A DNA stretch of 13,583 nucleotides from an uncultured Bacteroidales bacterium. Lineage in GTDB: Bacteria > Bacteroidota > Bacteroidia > Bacteroidales > UBA932. The position numbers and the translations under genes were made by a program. Below, piece after piece: positions 6,398 through 13,583 of the stretch (its first letter is position 1; every line of letters begins with the position of its first letter). The notes beneath the pieces are model-generated. The model was not told where the DNA came from. It ran no database searches and saw only the letters and a list, made by a program, of their open reading frames with translations. Location: positions 1 through 13,583 of the forward strand of contig CAMZCW010000044.1 of the NCBI GenBank assembly GCA_947305045.1, in the 5' to 3' direction.

Positions 6398-7573
6398 ATG
6401 AAACAATCGATTTTTAAAATTGCTTTTTTATTCGCCACGCTGCTGATGAGCGGATGCAAGCGGGAAGAAAGTATGGACGATTTGGCCAAAAGGGTTTTCT
6501 CCTTGGCCCGGGTTCAGTGTGAACAGATGGCCCAGAGCCTTGACAGTCTTTCCACTCCGCGTTCTTATGACGGAGAAAAATTGATTACGGCACCACCGCA
6601 GTGGTGGTGCTCCGGCTTTTTCCCGGGTACGCTTTGGCTGGTATATGAGTACACCGGAGACGAACAGATTTGTGCGCTGGCCCGGCGCGAAACCGCAAAG
6701 GTTGAGCCCATCCAGTGGATAACCGATGACCATGACGTGGGTTTTCAGATCAATTGCAGTTTCGGTCAGCAGTATCGTCTCACCGGTGATCCTCATGCCC
6801 GTGACGTGATGCATACGGCAGCCCGTTCACTGGCTACAGGCTTCAATCCCACGGTAGGTTGCATTCGTAGCTGGGCTTTCCAATTGGATTGGTCCCATTG
6901 GCTGTATCCGGTCATCATAGATAACATGATGAATCTGGAACTTCTGATGAGTGTGGCATCCATTGAGTCAGAGCCTGCGCTGGCCGATGTAGCTGTTTCT
7001 CATGCACGTACCACAATGAAGAATCATTTCCGCCCGGATTACACCACCTACCATTTGGTGGACTACAATCCGGCGGATGGCTCCGTTAACGCCAAAATGA
7101 CCGTCCAGGGCTGCGCCGACGACAGCGCCTGGGCCCGTGGACAGGCCTGGGCACTCTATGGCTACACTATGATGTATCGAGAAACTGGAGACAAGGACTT
7201 CCTTGACCAGGCAGTGGCTGTGGCCGAAATGTTGCTGAACCGCCTGCCGGAGGACGGCATCCCGTACTGGGATTTTGATTCTCCCAAGATTCCCGACGAT
7301 TATAAAGACGCCTCGGCTGCGGCAGTTATGGCTTCCGCTTTCATTGAACTGGCCAGCTATGCGGATGACGGCTCCCGCTATCTTGCTATGGCCGAAAAAC
7401 AGCTCCGTAGCCTGGCTTCGCCCGAATACCTGGCCCAGCCCGGAACCAACGGGAATTTCATTCTTAAACACTGCGTGGGGAATATCCCTTCCGGCGCAGA
7501 AATTGACGTGCCCCTCAGTTATGCGGACTATTACTTCCTGGAGGCACTGGGAAAATATTTGAAGAAACATTAA
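6398..7573 (+). CDS. GH88 unsaturated glucuronyl hydrolase (lipoprotein)
   Basis: 391 residues, the usual GH88 length. The family hydrates and releases the 4,5-unsaturated uronic acid that polysaccharide lyases leave at the non-reducing end of oligosaccharides. The two catalytic aspartates are recognisable: Asp113 in HDVGF and Asp175 in IIDNMMN, 62 residues apart (61 in the characterised Bacillus enzyme). The core is the alpha/alpha barrel with WARGQAW (245-251) and the C-terminal YADYYFLEAL (375-384). The leader ends in a lipobox (MSGC, Cys20) followed by KREE, so the enzyme is lipid-anchored, in the periplasm or on the surface. The C-terminal loop reads SGAEID (365-370) and does not show the SxxSxK pattern I associate with sulfate-accepting streptococcal UGL; this is a weak hint about substrate. 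It is the first gene of the operon, 10 bases before the next. Confidence 0.95.
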   Translation: MKQSIFKIAFLFATLLMSGCKREESMDDLAKRVFSLARVQCEQMAQSLDSLSTPRSYDGEKLITAPPQWWCSGFFPGTLWLVYEYTGDEQICALARRETAKVEPIQWITDDHDVGFQINCSFGQQYRLTGDPHARDVMHTAARSLATGFNPTVGCIRSWAFQLDWSHWLYPVIIDNMMNLELLMSVASIESEPALADVAVSHARTTMKNHFRPDYTTYHLVDYNPADGSVNAKMTVQGCADDSAWARGQAWALYGYTMMYRETGDKDFLDQAVAVAEMLLNRLPEDGIPYWDFDSPKIPDDYKDASAAAVMASAFIELASYADDGSRYLAMAEKQLRSLASPEYLAQPGTNGNFILKHCVGNIPSGAEIDVPLSYADYYFLEALGKYLKKH

Positions 7574-7583
7574 AACATACCCT

Positions 7584-9746
7584 ATGAAAAGATTGGCCAT
7601 TCTAGTGCTTGTAGCGCTTGTTGCTTGCACTGGGAAACTGCCCGGGGATGAAACTGGTTTCAAACTGTTTTATCCTTCTTTGGCAGAAATATGCCCTGGT
7701 ACAGCCATTACGCTAAATCCGACATGGATAGGAGGTGAGCCGAAGGGCTTTGTCATTACAGGAATCCGGTTTGGATCCGAGAAATTTGAGACCACCTGTT
7801 TTTCTGTTGACGAGGAAAACGGCGCTTTCAGCATTTCGGGTTCGGAAAACTTGTCTGTTGGAACCTATTCCGTCGATATCAGTTGCTCCGCAGGGGGGGC
7901 TGCGCACACATTTAAAGATATCATCACGATTACGCTGATGAAACCGGTTCCCGATGGGATTCAGGTGACTCCATCTTTTCTGGAAATCAATGTGGCCGAT
8001 GTCCGGGAGGGGAAAGTCAATCTGTCAGGTGCCGTCATCGAACCCACTGGAGAAGGCTTTGTCGAGATCAAACGTTTCCTCCTCCAGAATGTTTATAAAG
8101 ACGGAGTTCTGGCTAATGAGTGCAAAAGTTGGTTTTCCCTTGATGAAAACACGGGCGAGTTCAGTGTTGTGACTGGCAATCAGGACCTCATCCCTGCGCT
8201 TTATACGTTTGATTTCAAGCTTACTACTTATAAGGTAGGCGCCAGTGACGAAGCCGGACTATTTGAGAAGGCCCTTACGGTGAATGTCGTATCGGCACCG
8301 TACGATTTGACATATACTCCCGCCGAGCGAAAAGTAGAGGTCGGGACAACGGTTTCTTCCGTGGCTCCTTCCTATGTGGGCGTATCAGAACAGACCGTTT
8401 TCTCTATAAAAGGTATTACTCCGGAAGGTGGCCCCGCCATTACCATTGATCCGGCCAGCGGCGTCCTTAGCATCCAGAATCCCTCGGAGGATGTGGTGGG
8501 CAATTCCTATTCCATCTCGGTCCATGTGACCAACCCTTGGGGAGAGGCCGACTTCGAGGATGCGTTCTTATTCCGCGTTATCAGCTTTATCGACCCGGTC
8601 ACTATGTTGACTTATGATGCCGTCACTGACATCATTTCCGGGCGCTCATTCACCAATGCTCCTACTTCCGTGGATGGAGATGACTTGAGTTTCTCCTTCG
8701 TGGATCTTCCCGATGCCCTTGCCCAGCTCACGATTGATGCCACTACGGGTGTCGTATCCTGTGCCGAAGGCGTGGAAATTACTCCTGGAGACTATGTGGT
8801 GAAAGTCCAGGCTAAAAACGAAAAGAGCGCAGTAACGGCCTCTTTTAATCTTGGAATCATAGCCAACCCCAACAACTTTACATATGTGCGCTGGGGTAAC
8901 AACCTGGGTCTGGAGCCTATTTCCCAATACGGCAATCAGTTTAGGATTTACCAGGGCAGTGCCAAGGCTGTGTTCCCCATCCTGGAAAGCGACATTCCCG
9001 ACGGACGCCCTGTCAAGTATACCTTGACAAATAAGACCTCCATGGGCGGTCACGGTGCCGCTATCAAGGCCGATGGTAAACTTGAGATTGCGGCACAGGC
9101 AGTGGGTGGAAGAGTATGGGTGCACTATCTGGTGATTACCGTGCAGGTGGGTGAAGACAACGATGAGAATAAGGTAATTCGCCGTTTCCCGCTGTTCATC
9201 GATCAGTGTGGTTATTTAAAGAACGGATACAAGATTGAATATACTCCGTTTGCCGTTCCCATCAATCCCCGCTTGGGTGGTACCGGCCCTGTCCCGGTTA
9301 TAGTGGATAAGGACGGTAATCCAGCCAACCAGCCCGCATTGGATTTCCGCACCAATCCGGCCTGGTATAATCTCAACGGCCCGGTTGAGCATAAAGAAGG
9401 TGCTGTGAACAAAGATGCGAGCACGTTCCTCTACTGTGTGTGGAAGAAATATTTTGACGCACAGGGAAAGCCTGTAAACGTGGGTGCCCAGGGGCCTGTT
9501 TCCTGGTGGCTCAATAAGGATAACAGTCAGATGCTTTCCCAGACAGGCGCCTACCTGGATGGAAGCGATTTGCATCTTGTAGTGAATGCCGACCGTTTTG
9601 TAGATGATTATGGGTATGGAGATGGCGTGTTTACTGCCATCTGCCGCTTCTCTCTGGATGGGAAGAATCCTCAGACGGCCGCTTCCGCCGACTATACCGA
9701 GGCTGTTCCTCTGGTTATTTGGTTTAATCCCGCCGCCGGCGAATAA
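7584..9746 (+). CDS. Surface glycan-binding lipoprotein with four cadherin/Ig-like repeats (SusE/F position)
   Basis: 720 residues. A lipoprotein leader (LVAC, Cys15) predicts anchoring, probably on the outer surface. Residues about 25-425 contain four beta-sandwich repeats, each with the signature F/L/I-x-(I/V/L)-D-x-x-(S/T/N)-G-x-(L/F/V)-S at about 73-84, 184-195, 286-297 and 382-393 (for example ITIDPASGVLSI), typical of cadherin-like or putative-Ig domains. Residues about 430-715 form a different, aromatic-rich C-terminal region (WYNLNGPV, WWLNKD, DDYGYGDGVF) that is the likely carbohydrate-binding end; it resembles the DUF4958 surface glycan-binding family, though I cannot confirm that by search. 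The repeats would act as a spacer holding the binding domain away from the membrane. It lies 10 bases after GH88 and 13 before susC, whereas such genes usually follow susD. Confidence 0.75.
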   Translation: MKRLAILVLVALVACTGKLPGDETGFKLFYPSLAEICPGTAITLNPTWIGGEPKGFVITGIRFGSEKFETTCFSVDEENGAFSISGSENLSVGTYSVDISCSAGGAAHTFKDIITITLMKPVPDGIQVTPSFLEINVADVREGKVNLSGAVIEPTGEGFVEIKRFLLQNVYKDGVLANECKSWFSLDENTGEFSVVTGNQDLIPALYTFDFKLTTYKVGASDEAGLFEKALTVNVVSAPYDLTYTPAERKVEVGTTVSSVAPSYVGVSEQTVFSIKGITPEGGPAITIDPASGVLSIQNPSEDVVGNSYSISVHVTNPWGEADFEDAFLFRVISFIDPVTMLTYDAVTDIISGRSFTNAPTSVDGDDLSFSFVDLPDALAQLTIDATTGVVSCAEGVEITPGDYVVKVQAKNEKSAVTASFNLGIIANPNNFTYVRWGNNLGLEPISQYGNQFRIYQGSAKAVFPILESDIPDGRPVKYTLTNKTSMGGHGAAIKADGKLEIAAQAVGGRVWVHYLVITVQVGEDNDENKVIRRFPLFIDQCGYLKNGYKIEYTPFAVPINPRLGGTGPVPVIVDKDGNPANQPALDFRTNPAWYNLNGPVEHKEGAVNKDASTFLYCVWKKYFDAQGKPVNVGAQGPVSWWLNKDNSQMLSQTGAYLDGSDLHLVVNADRFVDDYGYGDGVFTAICRFSLDGKNPQTAASADYTEAVPLVIWFNPAAGE

Positions 9747-9759
9747 AAACAGGTTCAGT

Positions 9760-12700
9760 ATGAAAAAGACTATATCTTTCTTTATAATGCTACTGGCGAT
9801 GATGCTTCCGCTGGTTGCACAGAATGTCAACGTTACCGGGACGGTATATGACGAGGAATCCGAACCCATGCCGGGTGTTACTGTTGTAATAGAAGGAACC
9901 AATCAGGGTACTTCCACATCGGCTGACGGTACTTTCCATATCAACGTTCCCAAGAACGCTGTTCTTACTTTCATGATGCTGGGCTATCAGACCAAGTCCG
10001 TGGGCGCGAGAAATGGCGGTAAAATCAATGTGAGCATGGAGCCGGAACGCCAGCGTCTGGACGAGGCCGTGGTAATCGGTTACGGTACCATGAAACGAAG
10101 TGACCTTACGGGCTCTGTTGTATCCGTCAGTGCGCGTGATATTCAGAACCAGAAGACTTCCAATGCTTTGGAGGCGTTGTCGGGTATGGTTTCCGGTGTC
10201 AATATCACCACGGTGGATGGTGCTCCAGGACCGGAAATGAGGGTGCAGGTCCGCGGTGTGGGCACAGTGAACGGAGATTCTTCTCCAATCTATGTTGTCG
10301 ACGGTTTTGAGGTTGCCAACCTGAACCATATCGCCAATGCCGATATCAGCTCCATCGAAATCCTCAAGGATGCATCGGCGACGGCAATCTATGGTTCACG
10401 GGGCGCCAACGGCGTCGTCCTGGTTACTACCAAATCCGGTCGTGTCGGCCGTCCAGAAATCACCTATAATGGCTCGGCCACTTACAAGTCTCTTGCCCGG
10501 AAGATAGACGTGTTGTCTCCCTATGAGTTCGTGGCCCTTCAGATGGAGGTGAACCCTGTCAAGTTCGCCAACTACTATTACAGGGAAGGTGTGGATGAGA
10601 ATGATCAGCCGTACAAGTACCAGACCCTGGAGGATTATCGTGGAGTACAAGGCGTTGACTGGCAGGCCGAAGCTTTCCGTCCTACCTGGTCCCAGTCGCA
10701 TGACGTAAGTTTGCGTGGTGGCAGCAAGGACACACAGTATTCTGTTTCCTACAGCCACTTCGACGACCAGGGTATTTTCAAAAGCAACACATACGCCAAG
10801 AATTCGGCCCGCATTAAGTTCCAGCAGAAGGTGACGGATTGGCTCAGTTTCATCGCCAACGTGAGTTATACCAATCTCCGTAACACGGGTGTGGGAACGG
10901 GAGGAAGTACGCTTAGCAACATCCTCCAGTACCGTCCTACCGGTGGTCTTTATATCTCGGATGAATTCCTGCGCACCAATTCCTACGATCCTGTCCTGGA
11001 TGATTTCCAAGCATCCAACACCTCCAGTTATAACCCTATCATCAATGCCGAGAATACCGATGTCACTAAGCGCAACGATGTTTGGGACGCCAACGGTTCT
11101 CTCAATTTCAGACTGTCGAAGCACCTGCAGTTAAAGGTTTCCGGTTATTACTCCAATAACTTCTACCGATACGACACCTTCTACCGCAACGGGAGCTCCC
11201 TTGCCGACCGTGGCTCCGGCCCTTATGGCTCGTCCAGCACGCGTCGTACCATGAAGTATTCCAATACCAACCAGCTCAGTTATATCCAAACCTTTAACAA
11301 GGTCCATAAACTCAATCTGATGCTGGGTCAGGAGACCACCTATCAGATGGTAGAGGAAGTACTTGCCGAAGCCAAAAACTTTCCGCTGGACAATCTGGGT
11401 GTGGACAATCTAGGTTTAGGCGCGGTCTCCAGTCGGACAAACTCCAGCAAGACAGACAACCGCAGGCTTTCCTTTTTTACCCGTGCTTTCTACAGTTATG
11501 CCGACCGCTACATGCTTACGGCCACCCTGCGTGCCGATGCCTCCAGTGTGTTTGCAGACAAACACAAGTGGGGTTTCTTCCCTTCTTTCTCATTGGCATG
11601 GAATATCTCTAATGAGAAATTCATGAAGAATGTAGACTGGCTTTCGTCGCTAAAATTACGTGCCGGTTGGGGTATGGTAGGTAACGACCGTATTTCCAGC
11701 TACCTGTCCCTGGATCTGTATGACGCAAGTCTTTATGGCGTGGGCTCTCATCAAGAGATTGCCCTCCAGCCTTCTCATCTGGCCAATCCAGAGTTACGCT
11801 GGGAGGCTTCGGCCACTGCCAACGTAGGCATCGATGCCAGCTTCTTCAAGGAGCGTTTGTCCGTAACGGTGGATGGTTTCATTAAGAATTCCAAAGACCT
11901 TTTGCTTTTGCAGGATTTGGCTCTTGCCAGCGGCTTTGCCCAGCAGTGGCAGAATGTTGGCCAGATTCGGAATACCGGTATTGAACTGTCGGTCAAGTCT
12001 GTTAATTTTGACAGACGCAACTTCTCCTGGACAACCGACTTTAACATTTCGTTCATCAAGAACAGTTTGATATCCCTTAACAGCGGAAAGGATTATCTTC
12101 TTTCGCGTTCCGGTATCCATAGCAACTTCAGTAGCTATGATTACATCGCCAAAGTGGGAGATCCCATCGGCAGTATGTATGGCTATGTGTTTGACGGAGT
12201 GTACCAACAATCCGACTTTGAAGTGTGGGGAGACGGTACCCTGCACTTAAAAAAGGGTGTGGTGGATATTAGTGAACATGCTGGGAAGGCTGTTTATCCG
12301 GGTTTCGTCAAGTACAAGGACCTGGATGGAGACGGTATCATCACCACCGAAGACAGAACTACTATTGGCAATGGCCAGCCCGATTTCTATGGCGGTCTCA
12401 CCAATACCTTCCATTTCTATGGCGTAGATTTCAGTTTTATGTTGCAGTTTGTCTATGGAAACGAGGTGTATAATGCTCAGCGCATGTACAGCACCCAGAC
12501 ACAGTTGCAGATGATGAACTTCCTGGGAGAAGTCCGGGATCGCTGGACACCGACCCATGCTTCCAACACCGTTCCCGAAGCCAACGGTTACGTCCCCTAC
12601 GATGTTTATTCCCGCTTTATTGAAGACGGCTCGTTCCTTCGCCTGAAGAATGTAACCTTGGGTTACACGCTGCCTGCCAAATTCACCCAACGTTTCAGTG

Positions 12701-12870
12701 TCTCAACACTCCGATTCTATGTTTCGGCACAGAATCTATTCTGCCTTACATCGTACAGCGGCTCAGACCCTGAGGTAAGTATGCGGTCCAGCGCGCTGAT
12801 GCCCAGTTTCGACTATGGCGCCTATCCTAAGAGCCGTGCCTATACAGCCGGTGTACAGATTACCTTCTAA
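9760..12870 (+). CDS. SusC/RagA-family TonB-dependent outer membrane transporter
   Basis: 1036 residues. The start is at 9760 because a signal peptide (ending near LPLVAQ, residue 21) begins there; an in-frame ATG at 9604 lies inside the previous gene. Order: signal peptide 1-20, carboxypeptidase-regulatory-like N-terminal extension about 24-95, the SusC signature DEAVVIGYGT (101-110) serving as TonB box region, plug domain about 110-228 with IYVVDG (177-182) and YGSRGANGV (211-219), then the beta barrel ending in aromatic ITF at the C terminus. A calcium-loop-like motif DLDGDG starts at Asp854, as in many SusC proteins. It imports oligosaccharides through the outer membrane with energy from TonB-ExbBD, paired with the SusD lid encoded next. 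Full length with no frameshift. The specific glycan cannot be read from the sequence. Confidence 0.97.
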   Translation: MKKTISFFIMLLAMMLPLVAQNVNVTGTVYDEESEPMPGVTVVIEGTNQGTSTSADGTFHINVPKNAVLTFMMLGYQTKSVGARNGGKINVSMEPERQRLDEAVVIGYGTMKRSDLTGSVVSVSARDIQNQKTSNALEALSGMVSGVNITTVDGAPGPEMRVQVRGVGTVNGDSSPIYVVDGFEVANLNHIANADISSIEILKDASATAIYGSRGANGVVLVTTKSGRVGRPEITYNGSATYKSLARKIDVLSPYEFVALQMEVNPVKFANYYYREGVDENDQPYKYQTLEDYRGVQGVDWQAEAFRPTWSQSHDVSLRGGSKDTQYSVSYSHFDDQGIFKSNTYAKNSARIKFQQKVTDWLSFIANVSYTNLRNTGVGTGGSTLSNILQYRPTGGLYISDEFLRTNSYDPVLDDFQASNTSSYNPIINAENTDVTKRNDVWDANGSLNFRLSKHLQLKVSGYYSNNFYRYDTFYRNGSSLADRGSGPYGSSSTRRTMKYSNTNQLSYIQTFNKVHKLNLMLGQETTYQMVEEVLAEAKNFPLDNLGVDNLGLGAVSSRTNSSKTDNRRLSFFTRAFYSYADRYMLTATLRADASSVFADKHKWGFFPSFSLAWNISNEKFMKNVDWLSSLKLRAGWGMVGNDRISSYLSLDLYDASLYGVGSHQEIALQPSHLANPELRWEASATANVGIDASFFKERLSVTVDGFIKNSKDLLLLQDLALASGFAQQWQNVGQIRNTGIELSVKSVNFDRRNFSWTTDFNISFIKNSLISLNSGKDYLLSRSGIHSNFSSYDYIAKVGDPIGSMYGYVFDGVYQQSDFEVWGDGTLHLKKGVVDISEHAGKAVYPGFVKYKDLDGDGIITTEDRTTIGNGQPDFYGGLTNTFHFYGVDFSFMLQFVYGNEVYNAQRMYSTQTQLQMMNFLGEVRDRWTPTHASNTVPEANGYVPYDVYSRFIEDGSFLRLKNVTLGYTLPAKFTQRFSVSTLRFYVSAQNLFCLTSYSGSDPEVSMRSSALMPSFDYGAYPKSRAYTAGVQITF

Positions 12871-12882
12871 ATGAGAGACAGT

Positions 12883-13566
12883 ATGAAAAAGTATATCATC
12901 ATAGCTTTGAGCCTGCTGGCCGTTTCCTGTTCCCTAAAGGAGAAATCCTATACACAGGTGGATGACTCTTATATTACGGATGCCTCCCTGGCCGAAAATG
13001 TCCTTCTGGGCGTGTACGCTCCCATGAAGTCAGACGGTGTTTACCGCCTGAACCTTCCCATGCTGTTCGACCTCCCCAATGATCAGGTACGCGGAGAGGG
13101 TAATCACCTAACTGGACAGCGCCTTGAGGCGGCCAATGCCTATTCTTCTTCATCATCTTATGTGCAGGATACCTGGGCGGCGCTTTACAAGGGCGTTTAC
13201 AATGCCAATGACTTCCTGGAGATGATGACACAAAAACTCCCTTCCTTCCCGGAAAAGGACAAGGCGCTGGGCGCCATCTTTGTGGCTGAGGCCCGGGCAC
13301 TTCGCGCACTGTATTATTTTGAACTTGTGCGTTGGTTCGGACATGTCCCGCTTCTTACCAGTACGGAGCAGTCCTACCAGTCGTACGATCAGTATGTACA
13401 GGCTGACCCTAAAGACATATACAAGTTCATTGAGACCGATTTGAAATATGCCGCCGAGAACCTACCCTGGGCCGACGAAGACGCAATCCGTCCGGATAAC
13501 AGCTTCCGTTTCTCGAAAGGTTCCGCCATTGGTTCTTCGTCAATTTTCGTGCACATATTTTTTTGA
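12883..13566 (+). CDS. SusD/RagB-family glycan-binding lipoprotein, truncated by a putative IS
   Basis: The start is set at 12883, where the lipoprotein leader begins (lipobox AVSC, Cys16, followed by SLKE); an ATG at 12871 would add four residues (MRDS). SusD proteins cap the SusC barrel and hand glycan to it. N-terminal SusD features are present: the helical (TPR-like) segments around WAALYKGVYNANDF (98-111) and AEARALRALYYFELVRWFG (135-153), and the pre-helix stretch RFSKGSA (209-215). Then the homology stops: after codon 216 the frame runs 11 more residues of low-complexity sequence to a stop at 13566, giving 227 residues against roughly 450-600 for the family. The break coincides with an IS-like terminus at 13531. 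The gene is therefore probably inactive in this genome copy, unless the junction is an assembly artefact. It lies 12 bases after susC. Confidence 0.88.
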   Translation: MKKYIIIALSLLAVSCSLKEKSYTQVDDSYITDASLAENVLLGVYAPMKSDGVYRLNLPMLFDLPNDQVRGEGNHLTGQRLEAANAYSSSSSYVQDTWAALYKGVYNANDFLEMMTQKLPSFPEKDKALGAIFVAEARALRALYYFELVRWFGHVPLLTSTEQSYQSYDQYVQADPKDIYKFIETDLKYAAENLPWADEDAIRPDNSFRFSKGSAIGSSSIFVHIFF

Positions 13567-13583
13567 GTAGAGGATGATTTTGA
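13531..13583. mobile_element. Terminus of an insertion sequence, ISL3-like, interrupting susD
   Basis: From 13531 the sequence changes from SusD coding DNA to AT-rich DNA beginning GGTTCTTCGTCAATTTTCG. Ends starting GGCTCTTCG or close variants are typical of ISL3-family insertion sequences, which duplicate 8 bp of target; the duplicated bases would then be CCGCCATT (13523-13530). Only 53 bases are present, so no transposase can be seen, and the family call rests on the terminal bases and the abrupt loss of SusD homology. Confidence 0.55.

Noticed and set aside
6968..7663. 231-codon frame on the minus strand
   Set aside because: Lies opposite GH88, whose catalytic motifs are in the other strand's frame; no promoter, leader or recognisable domain.
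9604..9759. Upstream start for susC at 9604
   Set aside because: It would overlap the preceding gene by 143 bases and bury the signal peptide; the leader clearly starts at 9760.
9216..9902. 228-codon minus-strand frame across the binding-protein/susC junction
   Set aside because: Antisense to two clearly coding genes and spans their operon gap; composition is a codon-bias shadow.
10396..11124. 242-codon minus-strand frame inside susC
   Set aside because: Antisense to the conserved plug and early barrel; no independent support.
1..13583. CRISPR arrays, phage genes, toxin-antitoxin pairs or a novel defence system
   Set aside because: No regularly spaced repeats and no such genes seen; coding space is filled by PUL components.

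Overview
The window reads as a Bacteroidetes chromosome segment, most likely from a Bacteroidales member. Evidence is the SusC/SusD pair, a one-polypeptide hybrid two-component system, lipoproteins with Bacteroidetes-style leaders, promoters of the TAnnTTTG type and the near absence of Shine-Dalgarno sequences. Genus cannot be read from the sequence. It is a polysaccharide utilisation locus (PUL) next to a tRNA pair, and it is cut at both ends.

Layout. 1-306: the 3' two-thirds of tRNA-Ile(GAT), a hairpin-rich spacer, a complete tRNA-Ala(TGC) and a strong terminator. 308-328: two direct copies of TATCCCAAA, possibly an integrase-related scar. 348-6262, minus strand: a hybrid two-component system (HTCS) regulator followed 5 bases later by a lipoprotein that fuses a serine beta-lactamase-like domain to a DUF4861 domain. 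6263-6397: a divergent control region with TAnnTTTG boxes facing both ways and a 21-bp-spaced direct repeat that is a good operator candidate. 6398-13530, plus strand: a tight operon (gaps of 10-13 bases) of a GH88 unsaturated glucuronyl hydrolase, a multidomain surface glycan-binding lipoprotein, SusC and SusD. SusD is broken after about 215 residues by what looks like an ISL3-type insertion sequence end at 13531, which runs off the window.

How the parts should work together (inference from family knowledge). The surface lipoproteins and SusC/SusD would capture and import a uronate-containing oligosaccharide. GH88 would remove the 4,5-unsaturated uronate left at the non-reducing end by a polysaccharide lyase. 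The HTCS would sense the oligosaccharide in the periplasm through its double beta-propeller and activate the divergent operon. The DUF4861 half of the beta-lactamase fusion may also act on uronate chains. No lyase or sulfatase lies inside the window, so the polymer (a glycosaminoglycan or a plant/algal uronate polymer) cannot be named.

The points most worth following up are the beta-lactamase/DUF4861 fusion in the regulator transcript, the operator repeat, the interrupted susD, and the repeats beside tRNA-Ala.
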